Of a stretch of DNA of 64,000 nt, positions 51,505 to 62,100 are shown one piece after another. Origin of the DNA: an uncultured Verrucomicrobia subdivision 3 bacterium (GTDB lineage: Bacteria; Verrucomicrobiota; Verrucomicrobiia; Limisphaerales; UBA11358); the NCBI GenBank assembly GCA_903918885.1, contig CAIXFY010000073.1:1-64000 (forward strand). Reading direction: 5' to 3'. A model generated the notes under the pieces. It did not search any database and had not been told where the DNA came from. It worked only from the letters and a program-made list of their open reading frames with translations. The stretch's first letter is position 1; each line of letters starts with the position of its first letter. Made by a program: the position numbers and the translations under genes.

Positions 51505-52350
51505 TTACGCAGCGCCTTCGCCCACCTGAAAGCGGACGAATTTACGGATAACAACTTCATCGCCCAACTGCTTACTGATTTGCGCGACGTGTTCTTTCAC
51601 ACTGACTTCGGAATTGCGCTTCACGAAGCCCTGATCCACGAGGCAGTAGGTCTGGAAGAATTTGTCCAGCACGCCGGCGAGAATTTTTTCCATCGCGGCG
51701 GCGGGCTTGCCCTTCAAGCGGTCGGAGTTCGCGGCAATCTCGCGTTCCTTGGCGATGATTTCGGGCGCAACCTGCTCGCGGGAAACCGTATGCGGAAAAC
51801 CGGCGGCGATTTGCAGCGTGATGTCTTTGACGAGCTGCTTGAATTCATCTTTGGCCGTGGTTTCGGCCTTGCCGCAGCCGATTTCGACAAGCACGCCAAC
51901 CTTGGCGCCGGTGTGGATGTAAGCGGCTACCGCGCCGTTGCCGGAAACTTCGAGACGCGCGTTACGGGCGAACTTGATGTTCTCGCCCATCTTGCCAACG
52001 GCAGCTTCGCGGTCGGCTTCGAGGTTCACGTTCGGATCGGCGGCGATTTTCTTGGCCATTTCATCAGCAAAGGCACGGAACGCCTCGTTGCGCGCGACGA
52101 AATCGGTTTCGCAATTCACTTCCAGCAACACGCCGGACTTGCCGCCGGGCGCGATGTATTGGGCAACGACGCCTTCGCGGGCGTCACGCGTCGCTTTCTT
52201 GGCGGCACTGGCCGCACCGGATTTGCGGAGCAAATCCACAGCGGCCTCGATGCTTCCCTGCGCTTCGACGAGCGCCTTTTTGCATTCCATCATGCCAACG
52301 CCCGTCATCTCGCGGAGCTTGGCGACATTTGCAGCAGTGATTTCAGCCAT
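51505..52350 (-). CDS. tsf: elongation factor Ts
   Basis: AANVAKLREMTGVGMMECKKALVEA; NCETDFVARNEAF. Confidence 0.97.
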   Translation of the reverse strand: MAEITAANVAKLREMTGVGMMECKKALVEAQGSIEAAVDLLRKSGAASAAKKATRDAREGVVAQYIAPGGKSGVLLEVNCETDFVARNEAFRAFADEMAKKIAADPNVNLEADREAAVGKMGENIKFARNARLEVSGNGAVAAYIHTGAKVGVLVEIGCGKAETTAKDEFKQLVKDITLQIAAGFPHTVSREQVAPEIIAKEREIAANSDRLKGKPAAAMEKILAGVLDKFFQTYCLVDQGFVKRNSEVSVKEHVAQISKQLGDEVVIRKFVRFQVGEGAA

Positions 52351-52378
52351 AATATTTATTCGTTGAAAATTAAAAGGA

Positions 52379-52407
52379 GGCGGACGGAAACAGAATTCCC
52401 GTCCGCC
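52379..52407 (-). promoter_or_regulatory. hairpin between rpsB and tsf (possible attenuator)
   Basis: 9-bp perfect stem GGCGGACGG/CCGTCCGCC followed on the transcript by TCCTTTTAATTTT. Confidence 0.5.
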
Positions 52408-52419
52408 AGTTAAACAGGA

Positions 52420-53169
52420 TTAGGCAGCGACCGGAGCGGCAGCCGGGGCGGCATCTTCGTTCACGCGGCGGGATTTCTTGGATTCAAATTCCGCGCGGGC
52501 TTGCGTGATGGCGGCAGAAACCGCACCAAGAATGAGGCGCACAGAACGAATCGCGTCGTCGTTCGCAGCAATCGGATACTGCGCGTCTTCGGGATCGCTG
52601 TTCGTATCAGCAAGCGCCACGACCGGGATACCCAGCGTCTTGGCTTCGGCAACGGCATTGTGTTCGCGCTTGGTGTCCACCACGAAGAGCGCGGCGGGCA
52701 TTTTGTCCAGGTCGCGGAGGCCGTCGAAATATTTGTTCAAGCGCGCACCTTCGCGGCGGATGACGGCCTGTTCCTGCTTAACGTAATCATTGATGCCGCC
52801 GTCGGCTTCCATCTTCTCAATTTCTTTGAGGCGCTTGATGGAGGATTTGACGGTAGCGTAGTTGGTGAGCGTGCCGCCGAGCCAACGTTCAGTCACGAAC
52901 ATCTGGCCGGTTTCCTTGGCGGTAGCCTTGACGCATTCCTGCGCCTGCTTTTTAGTGCCAACGAATAAAATTTTTCCACCTTTGCGGACGGTGTTGGTAA
53001 GGAAGTTTAAAGCCGCATTCAACTGCGCTTCGGTCTTGCTCAAATCAATGATGTGAATGCCATTGCGCGCATCAAAGATGAACGGCTTCATCTTCGGATT
53101 CCAGCGCTTGGTTTGATGTCCGAAATGGACGCCCGCTTCCAACAGTTCTTTAACTCCGATTGTGCTCAT
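52420..53169 (-). CDS. rpsB: 30S ribosomal protein S2
   Basis: LLEAGVHFGHQTKRWNPKMKPFIF; GTKKQAQE. Confidence 0.97.
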   Translation of the reverse strand: MSTIGVKELLEAGVHFGHQTKRWNPKMKPFIFDARNGIHIIDLSKTEAQLNAALNFLTNTVRKGGKILFVGTKKQAQECVKATAKETGQMFVTERWLGGTLTNYATVKSSIKRLKEIEKMEADGGINDYVKQEQAVIRREGARLNKYFDGLRDLDKMPAALFVVDTKREHNAVAEAKTLGIPVVALADTNSDPEDAQYPIAANDDAIRSVRLILGAVSAAITQARAEFESKKSRRVNEDAAPAAAPVAA

Positions 53170-53196
53170 GTTTACAATTTTCCTTTGGTTTCACCC

Positions 53197-53315
53197 CGGA
53201 TTCATCCGAAGCATCCTGCGGAACACAGGATTTTTGTTTGGTGTTGTTATGGCCGCCCGACTTCACACGAAGACAGATTTTAGGCCGTTTACCTTGCAGG
53301 ATTTAAAGCTGCAAG
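53197..53315 (-). promoter_or_regulatory. structured rpsB 5' leader (three small hairpins)
   Basis: CTTGCAG-N9-CTGCAAG; ATCCTG-N7-CAGGAT; CGGA-TTCA-TCCG. Confidence 0.4.
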
Positions 53316-53492
53316 AGCCGCAAACCATAGCAGAAAAACCGGCGGTGGCAATGCCTAATTCTACCCGCACCCAACGAAACCCAATATGACCACCGAACAA
53401 ATATTGTCTTTGTTTTTAGCAATATAGGGTTAGCGTCAATTGTCGCCCACCGGATACTCTTTAATATATTTTTAATCCTAATCATTATTTTT

Positions 53493-53807
53493 ATGAAACA
53501 CGCGCTGACCTCACGAACCATTACCAACCTCACCTTCGCGATGACTATTATGCTCACCTTGTGCGGCGTAGTCGTCACTGCGAGTGCGGACGATGCCAAG
53601 ACCGCCGCACCCAAAGCCGCCAAGAAACTCACCGGCGCTGAACTTTACGCCATCAACTGCAACCGCTGCCATCAGGAGCGCTACCCAACGGAATTTACCG
53701 CCAGCCAGTGGTCAACACTCATCACCCACATGCGAGTGCGCGCCCAGTTGCCCGCCAGTCAGGCCAAAGAGATTTTGAAATACATGAAGGAAGAAGCCGG
53801 CAACTAA
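53493..53807 (+). CDS. small monoheme cytochrome c
   Basis: signal peptide, INCNRCHQE heme motif. Confidence 0.8.
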   Translation: MKHALTSRTITNLTFAMTIMLTLCGVVVTASADDAKTAAPKAAKKLTGAELYAINCNRCHQERYPTEFTASQWSTLITHMRVRAQLPASQAKEILKYMKEEAGN

Positions 53808-53839
53808 ACGACCCGACATCAAATCTAATAAAAATTTCT

Positions 53840-55171
53840 ATGAATAAAAATTTAAACAACCGCATTTTGGGAAGTGCTGCCGCCTGCTTTGTTTTGGGAT
53901 TGGCCGCCACGCCGCAATCTCCTGCCGCCGTCAGCGATGAAGATTTCAATGCGCTTAAAAATATGGTGCAGCAATTGCAACAGGCGCACGATCAAGATCA
54001 ACAGCAGATCCAAAAGCTCCAGCAGCAGCTAGGCGACACGCAAGGCGTGGCCAACAACGCCGCCGAAAAAGCCAACTCGCTTGCCGCGCCGGGACGGAGC
54101 GCGCTGCACAACTTCACCATGGTTGGCGATGCGGAAATCCAATACGGCAAAACTTTCGGCAACAATTCGAAGAACGGACTTTTTCTTGCCGACTTCGCGC
54201 CGATTTTCCTGTTTCAAGCCAACGAGAAAGTTTTGTTTGAAGCCGGCTTTGATATCACGGTTCAAAACGGGGTCGGGCCGGGACCTTTGAATGGCGGCGG
54301 TTCGCCCATTGGCACACACGCCTCTGGAAGTTCCACCGCGATTGGCATGAGCTTCGGACAGTTGGATTATCTCTTCAACGACTACATCACTTTCGTGGGC
54401 GGTTACATGCTGCTGCCGCTCGGCACTTACAGCGAACGCGCGGCTGGTATGTTGAATAAAATCCCCGATGATCCGTTGGGACGTGAATTTCTCCCCGGCG
54501 CGGGCGCGGGTGTGCAATTGCGCGGAGCGATTCCGATTGGCCAGTCCGGTCAGGCGCTGACTTACGCGGTTTATGGCGCGAACGGACCGAGTTCAGCCGA
54601 CGGGACAGCGGCAAACGGCCAACTGGATTTGGGTGGCAATGTCGGCATCAACTCCGACGGTTCCACCGGCAATCTTCACTCCGCTCCCAGTGGCGGCGCG
54701 CGCATCGGCTGGTTTGTGCCGTGGGGCGGCGCGCACAAGGATTTAGAAATCGGCCTTTCCGGTCAGCGCGGGGTCTGGGATGACGCCGGGGATTATTATT
54801 GGTCCGCCGCGGTGCTGGATGCGTCATTGCACATCGGCCCTAATTTTGAACTCAAAGGCGAATACATCAATAGTTGGACCGAAACCTCCGACAGCGGCAT
54901 GCTGCATCCGTGGGCGCTCTGGGGACAGGCCGGTTACAAGCTCGTCGGTTTGAATCTGGATATGCCCATCGTCAATGACATCGAACTCGTCGGCCGCTTC
55001 GACACGGAAGACGACGCGCAAGGCACGAAGACGGATCGTTACACGCTTGGCTACATCTATTACCTCACCAACACCCTGCTGTTCGAGGGCGACTACGAAT
55101 TCATCCACAGCACCGGGCCAAACGCGTTGCCGCCGAACTTTCTCGTGCTGCAACTTTCCTACGGATTCTAA
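53840..55171 (+). CDS. outer-membrane porin-like beta-barrel with N-terminal coiled coil
   Basis: signal peptide; coiled coil MVQQLQQAHDQDQQQIQKLQQQL; beta-rich body; C-terminal VLQLSYGF; start trimmed to MNKNLNNR. Confidence 0.8.
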   Translation: MNKNLNNRILGSAAACFVLGLAATPQSPAAVSDEDFNALKNMVQQLQQAHDQDQQQIQKLQQQLGDTQGVANNAAEKANSLAAPGRSALHNFTMVGDAEIQYGKTFGNNSKNGLFLADFAPIFLFQANEKVLFEAGFDITVQNGVGPGPLNGGGSPIGTHASGSSTAIGMSFGQLDYLFNDYITFVGGYMLLPLGTYSERAAGMLNKIPDDPLGREFLPGAGAGVQLRGAIPIGQSGQALTYAVYGANGPSSADGTAANGQLDLGGNVGINSDGSTGNLHSAPSGGARIGWFVPWGGAHKDLEIGLSGQRGVWDDAGDYYWSAAVLDASLHIGPNFELKGEYINSWTETSDSGMLHPWALWGQAGYKLVGLNLDMPIVNDIELVGRFDTEDDAQGTKTDRYTLGYIYYLTNTLLFEGDYEFIHSTGPNALPPNFLVLQLSYGF

Positions 55172-55188
55172 AACTAAATTAATTGACC

Positions 55189-55662
55189 ATGAAAAAGACA
55201 TTTTTCCTCCGCACCCTGTTGTTCACCGCGACCGCGCTTGCCCTGTGCTGGGCGAGCGCGGCCCGCGCGGAAGACGAGCTGGACGCCGCTACTAAGGCGC
55301 GCATTGAAAAATTCGAGCATGGCCCGGCCAGCATTGATGTCTCCAAGTATCCGCAAGGCATCAAGGACAACTACGAAGTGTTCAGCCAGAAATGCACCCA
55401 GTGCCACAAGTTAAGCCGCCCGGTCAACTGCGATTACGCCATGCCCGATGAATGGTCACGCTACGTCAAGCGCATGATGCGCAAACCCGGTTCGGGCATC
55501 TCCAGCTCTGAGGCAAAGCAGATTTTTGAATTCCTTACCTACGATTCCAGCATCCGCAAAAAGGCATTGCTCGACGAGAAGCTCGCCGCCGCCAAGCCCG
55601 AAGATAAAGCTGCCGCCGAGGCGAAAATCAAGGAAGTCCACGACAAATACGACGGCAAATAA
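55189..55662 (+). CDS. monoheme cytochrome c
   Basis: signal peptide, QKCTQCHKLSRP. Confidence 0.85.
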   Translation: MKKTFFLRTLLFTATALALCWASAARAEDELDAATKARIEKFEHGPASIDVSKYPQGIKDNYEVFSQKCTQCHKLSRPVNCDYAMPDEWSRYVKRMMRKPGSGISSSEAKQIFEFLTYDSSIRKKALLDEKLAAAKPEDKAAAEAKIKEVHDKYDGK

Positions 55663-55704
55663 TCCGTTCGCCGCCAGTCAATTTTTTAAGGCCAGAACAC
55701 GCTC

Positions 55705-56628
55705 ATGCCCGACATGAACGACGAACCCAGTTGTTGCCAATCTTCCAATCCCGAAGCGACTGCCACCAAAGCGGCGGTTCCGGTTTGGATTATTGTCTTC
55801 ATGCTCGTGGTGCTGTTCATCGGCGGCTGGTATTTCGACCAGCACAGCGGCTGGGGCGATAAAAATCTCTACGCTCCCTACAGCTCGGCCGAACAACTCG
55901 CCGCGTTTCAGCCGCAGTCCGGCGATGCCGCTTTTGCCGCCAAAGGTAAAGCCGTTTACGAAAGCGTCTGTGGAATCTGCCACAGCAGCGACGGACTCGG
56001 CAAAGCGGGTCAAGCCCCGCCGCTCGCGGGTTCTGAATGGGTCGCAAAAGATGTCATCTCGCTCGCACGCGTGCCGCTCGTAGGCTTAAATGGCCCGATT
56101 CAAGTCGCCGGCCACGATTGGAATCTCGCGATGGCGCCGATGGGAGCGGGACTTTCCGACGCCGACTTGGCCGCGGTGCTGACTTATATCCGCACCGCTT
56201 GGGGAAACAAAAGCAATCCGGTTTCTGAAGTTGACGTGAAAGCCGCACGCGCCGCCATCAGCGGTAACCAGCCTTCCGCCGCCGATCTCGCCAAGCTGAC
56301 ACCGGTAGAACGGGGACATTTGGTCTTCAAAAAATATGGCTGTTTCAACTGCCACGGTGAAGACGGTAAAGGTGGCGTGACCAACCTAAACGCCAAGACC
56401 GCCGAGCTGGTGCCGAGCTTGATTTACGTTGCCGACGGTTACAACAAAGCCGAGCTCATCGCCTTTATCAGCCGCGGTGAACGCGTGATTCCACGCAAGA
56501 ATCCGAACGGCCCCGAGCCGCCACATTTCATGCCCAAGTGGGGTGGCGTGGTGAATCCAGATGAGATGAGCGACATCGCCGAGTTTCTTTTCAGCCTGAA
56601 ACCCAAGGGCGACAAGCTGGATTTTTAA
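55705..56628 (+). CDS. membrane-anchored diheme cytochrome c
   Basis: TM + SVCGICHSSD and YGCFNCHGEDGKGG. Confidence 0.9.
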   Translation: MPDMNDEPSCCQSSNPEATATKAAVPVWIIVFMLVVLFIGGWYFDQHSGWGDKNLYAPYSSAEQLAAFQPQSGDAAFAAKGKAVYESVCGICHSSDGLGKAGQAPPLAGSEWVAKDVISLARVPLVGLNGPIQVAGHDWNLAMAPMGAGLSDADLAAVLTYIRTAWGNKSNPVSEVDVKAARAAISGNQPSAADLAKLTPVERGHLVFKKYGCFNCHGEDGKGGVTNLNAKTAELVPSLIYVADGYNKAELIAFISRGERVIPRKNPNGPEPPHFMPKWGGVVNPDEMSDIAEFLFSLKPKGDKLDF

Positions 56629-57476
56629 ACGACAAATTCCAATTCCTGCCGGTGCGGAATCAGTCCGCGCTCAAACGCAAGGCCGAGGAAACGACGGATG
56701 GATTCCCTGCCCTTGTCGCCGTAATCCAGCGTCCAGTGGTTGACATACATCCCGACAAATTTATCGGCCAGGTCGCGGCCCATGTCACGGGCGTATTGCA
56801 ACGCGTGCTGCACGGCTTCCGGACGATGATCCAGGCTGAACTGGATGCTCGCAGTGAGCGTGTCAGAAATCTTTTTACGCGTGGCGAGGTCAAATTTCTT
56901 GTTGATGACGTTGCCACCGAGCGGCAGCGGCAAACCGTTATTTTCTTTTCCCCACCAAACACCGAGGTCTTCGCACAAGACCAACTTCTCATTTTGGAAT
57001 GTGAGCTGACCTTCGTGAATGATGAGACCGACTTCCGCCACATCATTTTTTACCGCCGCAAAAATCTGGTCGAATGGCACGACGACGTAATTGAATTCCT
57101 TCGCCGACTTACCGAGCCAGAGTTGCAGCGCCAAAAACGCGCTGGTCATGGTTCCCGGCACAGCGATTTTTTTCTTCGCAATTTCTTCGCGGGAGAATTT
57201 CTGTTTGGCCACGAGCATCGGGCCGTAGCCGTCGCCCATGCTCGCGCCGCTCGGCAGCAGCGCATACTTGTCGGAGACGTAGGCGTAGGCGTGGATGCTG
57301 ACAGCGGTGATGTCCAGTTCGCCGCGCGTGGCGCGCTCGTTCAGCGTCTGAATGTCCTGCAGGATGTGTTGAAAATTAAAACCGTGCGTCGGAATCAAAT
57401 CCTTCGCGAGCGCGTAAAACATGAAGGCATCGTCCGGGTCGGGCGAGTGGCCGAGGGTCAAGGTCGTCGTTTGCAC
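56625..57476 (-). CDS. mqnD: 1,4-dihydroxy-6-naphthoate synthase (futalosine menaquinone pathway)
   Basis: LGHSPDPDDAFMFYAL; VSIHAYAYVSDKYALLPSGASMGDGYGP. Confidence 0.92.
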   Translation of the reverse strand: MQTTTLTLGHSPDPDDAFMFYALAKDLIPTHGFNFQHILQDIQTLNERATRGELDITAVSIHAYAYVSDKYALLPSGASMGDGYGPMLVAKQKFSREEIAKKKIAVPGTMTSAFLALQLWLGKSAKEFNYVVVPFDQIFAAVKNDVAEVGLIIHEGQLTFQNEKLVLCEDLGVWWGKENNGLPLPLGGNVINKKFDLATRKKISDTLTASIQFSLDHRPEAVQHALQYARDMGRDLADKFVGMYVNHWTLDYGDKGRESIRRFLGLAFERGLIPHRQELEFVV

Positions 57477-58026
57477 CGTCGGAAATTATACCAAGCAGCA
57501 CGGGCTGTCACGACGAGAAGATTAATGTATGAGAGTGACGCCATGATATTTTGGTTACACGCACGCGCCAGCAGATTCAGCCGGAGTCGGCCGCCACCTC
57601 CTTACTGATGCGCGGCTCAAACTTCAGGCAAACCAAACGGGCGCGTGCGTTGTGTTCTTCCTCACCTAACGAGATCCGAGCAGTTAGCCATTTCCCCGGT
57701 CGGCATTAATCTCAACCTCGTTTTTCGTCCAAAACCACAACTCAACGCAGACCTCATAGCAATGGCGATGCCAAGCCGCAAAGCTCAATATTTTCAATGA
57801 ATGGCTGCACACGAACAACGCCCACCAAAACACTCTGTAGAAATTTTTCCAAAGCGCACAAAAAAATTCCTTAGCCAAGACTTCTAAAAATGGATTTGGC
57901 TTTAATTCCAAGAGCAAGCAAACATACTCTTTTGTATCTAGCTTCGGTCAAAATACGTCTAGGCGATTAATAAATTCATACAGCAAGACAAGGCACTTGA
58001 AGCCGCACAGCTTGAAACACAACTTT

Positions 58027-59103
58027 ATGCCGGGTAGTAAAACCATATTTTATTTGGCGGCGGCTGGCCTAATGGTAATTAACGTAGGCTGTTCGCCCAG
58101 CGAAGCCAGCAAGTCGCCAGCAGCTGCGCCGGTGCTCACCGCCAAGGCGGTGGCAAAGAACCTGCCGGTGCGCATTGAACCGTCACCGGTTGGCCATGTC
58201 ATGCCGATTTTGAGCGTCACCATCCGATCGCAAATCGGTGGACTCATTAGCGCGGTAAAATTTTCGGAAGGTCAGGAAGTCAGAAAGGGCGACCTCCTGT
58301 TCACCATTGACCCGCGTCCATCGCAGGCGCAACTGGCGCACGATCAGGCGCAACTGGCAAATGCACAAATTCAATTCGACCGTGAACAAAAATTATTTGC
58401 CGACAAACTGATTTCCCAAGATGAATTCGATACCAGCAAATCCGCACGCGATGCGCTGGTCGCAACGGTCCAGGCCGACAAACTCAATTTGGAATACTGC
58501 GAAATCCGCGCGCCGATTGACGGGCGCACTGGCGGGTTACAATTCCACGAGGGCAACGTCGTGAAATCACCGGACGATGTGCTACTAACCATCAACCAGA
58601 TTCAACCAATCTACGCAGCTTTTGCAGTCGCAGAACGGTATCTGCCGGAGGTCCAAAAGCAGATGCGCGCTCACACGGTCAACGTCACCGCCAGTTTTGA
58701 AAGCATGGTCGGCGAGCCTCCGCGCGGCGAACTCTCCTTTGTGGATAATTCCGTTGACCCGACGACTGGGACCATTTTACTCAAGGCGACTTTTCCCAAC
58801 ACCGATGGCCGATTGTGGCCGGGGCAGTTTGTGCAAATCGCCCTCCAGTTGGACGAATTAACGAACGCCGTGGTGATTCCATCGCAAGCCGTGCAAACCG
58901 GACAGAATGGCCAGTTTGTGTTCATTGTGAAAACAGACAAAACGGTTGAAGCCCGCCCAGTGAAACCGGGTGTTACGGTCAACGGTGAAACGTCTATTTT
59001 ATCCGGCTTGAGCTTGGGCGAAACCGTCGTGACCGACGGACAACTCCGCCTCGCGCCGGGCGTGGCGGTGAGCGACAAAACCTCGGCGGCAAAAACGCCA
59101 TGA
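58027..59103 (+). CDS. RND efflux periplasmic adaptor (MFP)
   Basis: IRSQIGGLISAVKFSEGQEVRKGDLLFTIDPRP lipoyl-like domain; RAPIDGRTG. Confidence 0.92.
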   Translation: MPGSKTIFYLAAAGLMVINVGCSPSEASKSPAAAPVLTAKAVAKNLPVRIEPSPVGHVMPILSVTIRSQIGGLISAVKFSEGQEVRKGDLLFTIDPRPSQAQLAHDQAQLANAQIQFDREQKLFADKLISQDEFDTSKSARDALVATVQADKLNLEYCEIRAPIDGRTGGLQFHEGNVVKSPDDVLLTINQIQPIYAAFAVAERYLPEVQKQMRAHTVNVTASFESMVGEPPRGELSFVDNSVDPTTGTILLKATFPNTDGRLWPGQFVQIALQLDELTNAVVIPSQAVQTGQNGQFVFIVKTDKTVEARPVKPGVTVNGETSILSGLSLGETVVTDGQLRLAPGVAVSDKTSAAKTP

Positions 59104-62100
59104 GCGTTTCGGGAATTTTCATCCGCCGCCCCGTGATGACCACGCTGGTAATGGCGGGGATTCTGCTGTTCGGCGTCTTCGGCTTCCACCTGCTGCCGGT
59201 GAGCGATTTGCCGAGCGTGGATTTTCCGACGATCCAAGTCACGGCCAACGTGTCCGGCGCGAGTCCGTCCACGATGGCGTCCTCGGTCGCGACGCCGCTG
59301 GAAAAGCAATTTTCCACCATCGCCGGCGTGGACTCGATGACCTCCATCAGCGCGCTGGGCGTTTCGCAGATCACAATCCAATTCGCGCTGGATCGCAACA
59401 TTGACGGCGCGGCGCAGGACGTGCAGGCGGCCATCACGCGCGCGTCCCGGCAACTGCCGCCGGATTTGCCGTCGCCGCCAACTTATCAAAAGGTCAACCC
59501 CGCCGACACGCCGGTTTATTTTCTCGCGTTGACCTCCTCCACGCTGCCGCTTTCGACGGTGGACGACTACGCGGAAAATCTCCTCGCGCAGCGCATCTCG
59601 ATGATTGACGGCGTCGCGCAGGTCGGCCTGTTCGGGCCGCAGCAGTTTGCCGTGCACGTGCAGGCGGATCCGAACAAGCTCGCCGCCTACGGCCTCGGCA
59701 TTGACACCGTGGCGCAGGCGGTCGCCGCCGGCAACGTGAACCAGCCACTCGGCACGCTTTACGGCCGGCATCAGGCGTTCACGATCCAGGCGAACGGGCA
59801 GTTGAAAAACGCCGCCGCCTTTCGCCCGCTCATCGTCGCGTATCGCAACGGCAATCCGGTGCGGCTTCAGGAAGTGGCCAACGTCATTGACAGCGTGCAG
59901 AACGACAAGGCCGCCGCGTGGTTCAGCGGCACGCGCGGCGTCATCCTCGCCGTGCAGCGCCAGCCGGGCGTGAACACGGTCGCGGTCGTGGACGCCATCA
60001 AGAAGCAACTCCCGACGCTGCGGGCGCAGATTCCGGCGGCGGTGAACATTGACGAACTCTTCGACCGTTCGCAGGGTATCCGCCACTCCGTCCGCGACGT
60101 GGAACGGACATTGATACTGACCGTCTGCCTCGTGGTAATGGTGATTTTCGTTTTCCTGCGCAACATTTCCGCGACCGTCATTCCCAGCCTTGCGCTGCCG
60201 TTGTCCATCGTCGGCACGTTCGCGGCGATGAATTTTTTCGGCTACAGCCTCGATAATCTTTCGCTGATGGCGCTCACACTGTCTGTCGGCTTCGTCGTGG
60301 ACGACGCCATCGTGATGCTCGAAAACATCGTGCGCCACATGGAAAACGGCGAGCCGCCGATGGCCGCGGCGTTGCTCGGCGCGAAGGAAATCGGCTTCAC
60401 CATCATTTCGATGACGCTGTCGCTTTCGGCGGTGTTCATCCCAGTGCTGTTCATGAGCGGGTTGCTCGGCCGGCTGCTGCACGAATTCGCTGTGACCATC
60501 ATCTGCGCGGTGCTGATTTCCGGTTTCGTGTCGCTCTCGCTCACGCCGATGATGTGCAGCCGGTTCGTCCATTCCGTGCGCGGGGAAAAGCACGGCGGGC
60601 TTTACTACGCGTTTGAAAAATTCTTCGAGGGCTTGCGCGCGGCCTATGAACGCACGCTGCGGCTGGCGATGAAACATCGCCGTGTCACGCTCGGCGTCGC
60701 GCTGGCGACGTTCGCGGCCACGGTGGTTTTGTTCTACCTGATTCCCAAGGGCTTTTTCCCCGACGAGGACACCAACCAGATTTTCTGCATCACCGAAGGC
60801 GCGCAGGACATCTCGTTTGACGCGATGAAGGCGCACCAGTTGCAGGCGGCGAAAATCGTTGCGGCCAACACCAATGTCGCGGCCTATATGTCCGCCATCG
60901 GCCTCGGCGGTTCCACCATCAGCGGCAACAACGGCCGCATTTTCATGCGGCTGAAGGACCGTTCGGAGCGCCGGCAAAGCGCCAATGAAATCATCCAGGA
61001 CTTGCGGAAACAATTCGCGCAGATTCCCGGCTTCAACGTGTTTCTCCAAAACCCGCCGCTCATCCGCGTCGGCGGCATGCTTTCGAAGACGCTGTATCAA
61101 TTCAGCCTGCAGGACACCGACACGCAGGAACTGTTCCAGTGGGCGCCGGTGTTGCGCGCCAAGCTTGCGGAACACAAGGACGTCTTTCAGGATGTGACCA
61201 GCGATTTGCAAATCGCCAGCCCGCAGGTGGTCGTGACAATTGACCGCGACAAGGCCGCCGCGCTCGGCGTGACCGCCAAGCAGATTGAGACAGGCCTTTA
61301 CGACGCGTTCGGTTCTGGGCAAATCTCGACGATTTACGGCGACCTCGCGGAATACTGGGTAATCTTCGAGGTGCTACCAGAATTTCAGCGCGACCCGGAC
61401 GCGCTCGGCCGGCTCTACATCACCAGCGCGAGTGGCAAGCTCGTGCCGTTGAGTGCCGTTGCGAAATTTTCTCGCAGTGTCGGGCCGATGACCATTTCGC
61501 ACATCGGCCAGTTGCCGGCGGTCACGGTGTCGTTCAACCTCGCGCCCGGCGTCGCGCTCGGCACGGCGGTGGACAAAATCCGCGAACTCCAGAGCGAACT
61601 GCATCTGCCTGCGACCATCACCGCGAGCTTCCAGGGTTCAGCCGCCATCTTCCAATCCTCGCTGACCGGCCTCGGCTTCCTGTTGCTCATGTCCATTCTC
61701 GTGATTTACATCATCCTCGGAATTCTCTACGAAAGCTTCATTCATCCGCTGACGATTTTGTCTGGCCTGCCCTCGGCGGGTTTCGGCGCGCTGCTTACGC
61801 TGATGCTGTTCCGCCTCGACCTGAACATCTACGGCTTCGTCGGCCTCATCATGCTCGTGGGCATCGTGAAGAAGAACGCCATCATGATAATTGATTTTGC
61901 CATTGAGGCGCAGCATAACGGCAAAAAACCTTACGACGCGATTTTTGAAGGCTGCATTTTACGCTTCCGCCCCATCATGATGACCACGATGTGCGCGCTG
62001 ATGGCGTCGCTGCCGATTTCGCTCGGCCTCGGCGCTGGCGGCGAATCTCGTCGTGCACTCGGCCTAACGGTCACCGGCGGTCTAATTGTGTCGCAGGCCT

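Noticed and set aside
57684-57917. 77-aa minus-strand ORF upstream of the RND operon
   Set aside because: Low-quality sequence with no recognised family or clear start signal; left unannotated
58671-61322. 883-aa minus-strand ORF
   Set aside because: Entirely antisense to the MFP/RND genes; His/Arg/Glu-rich composition typical of the shadow frame of GC-rich coding DNA
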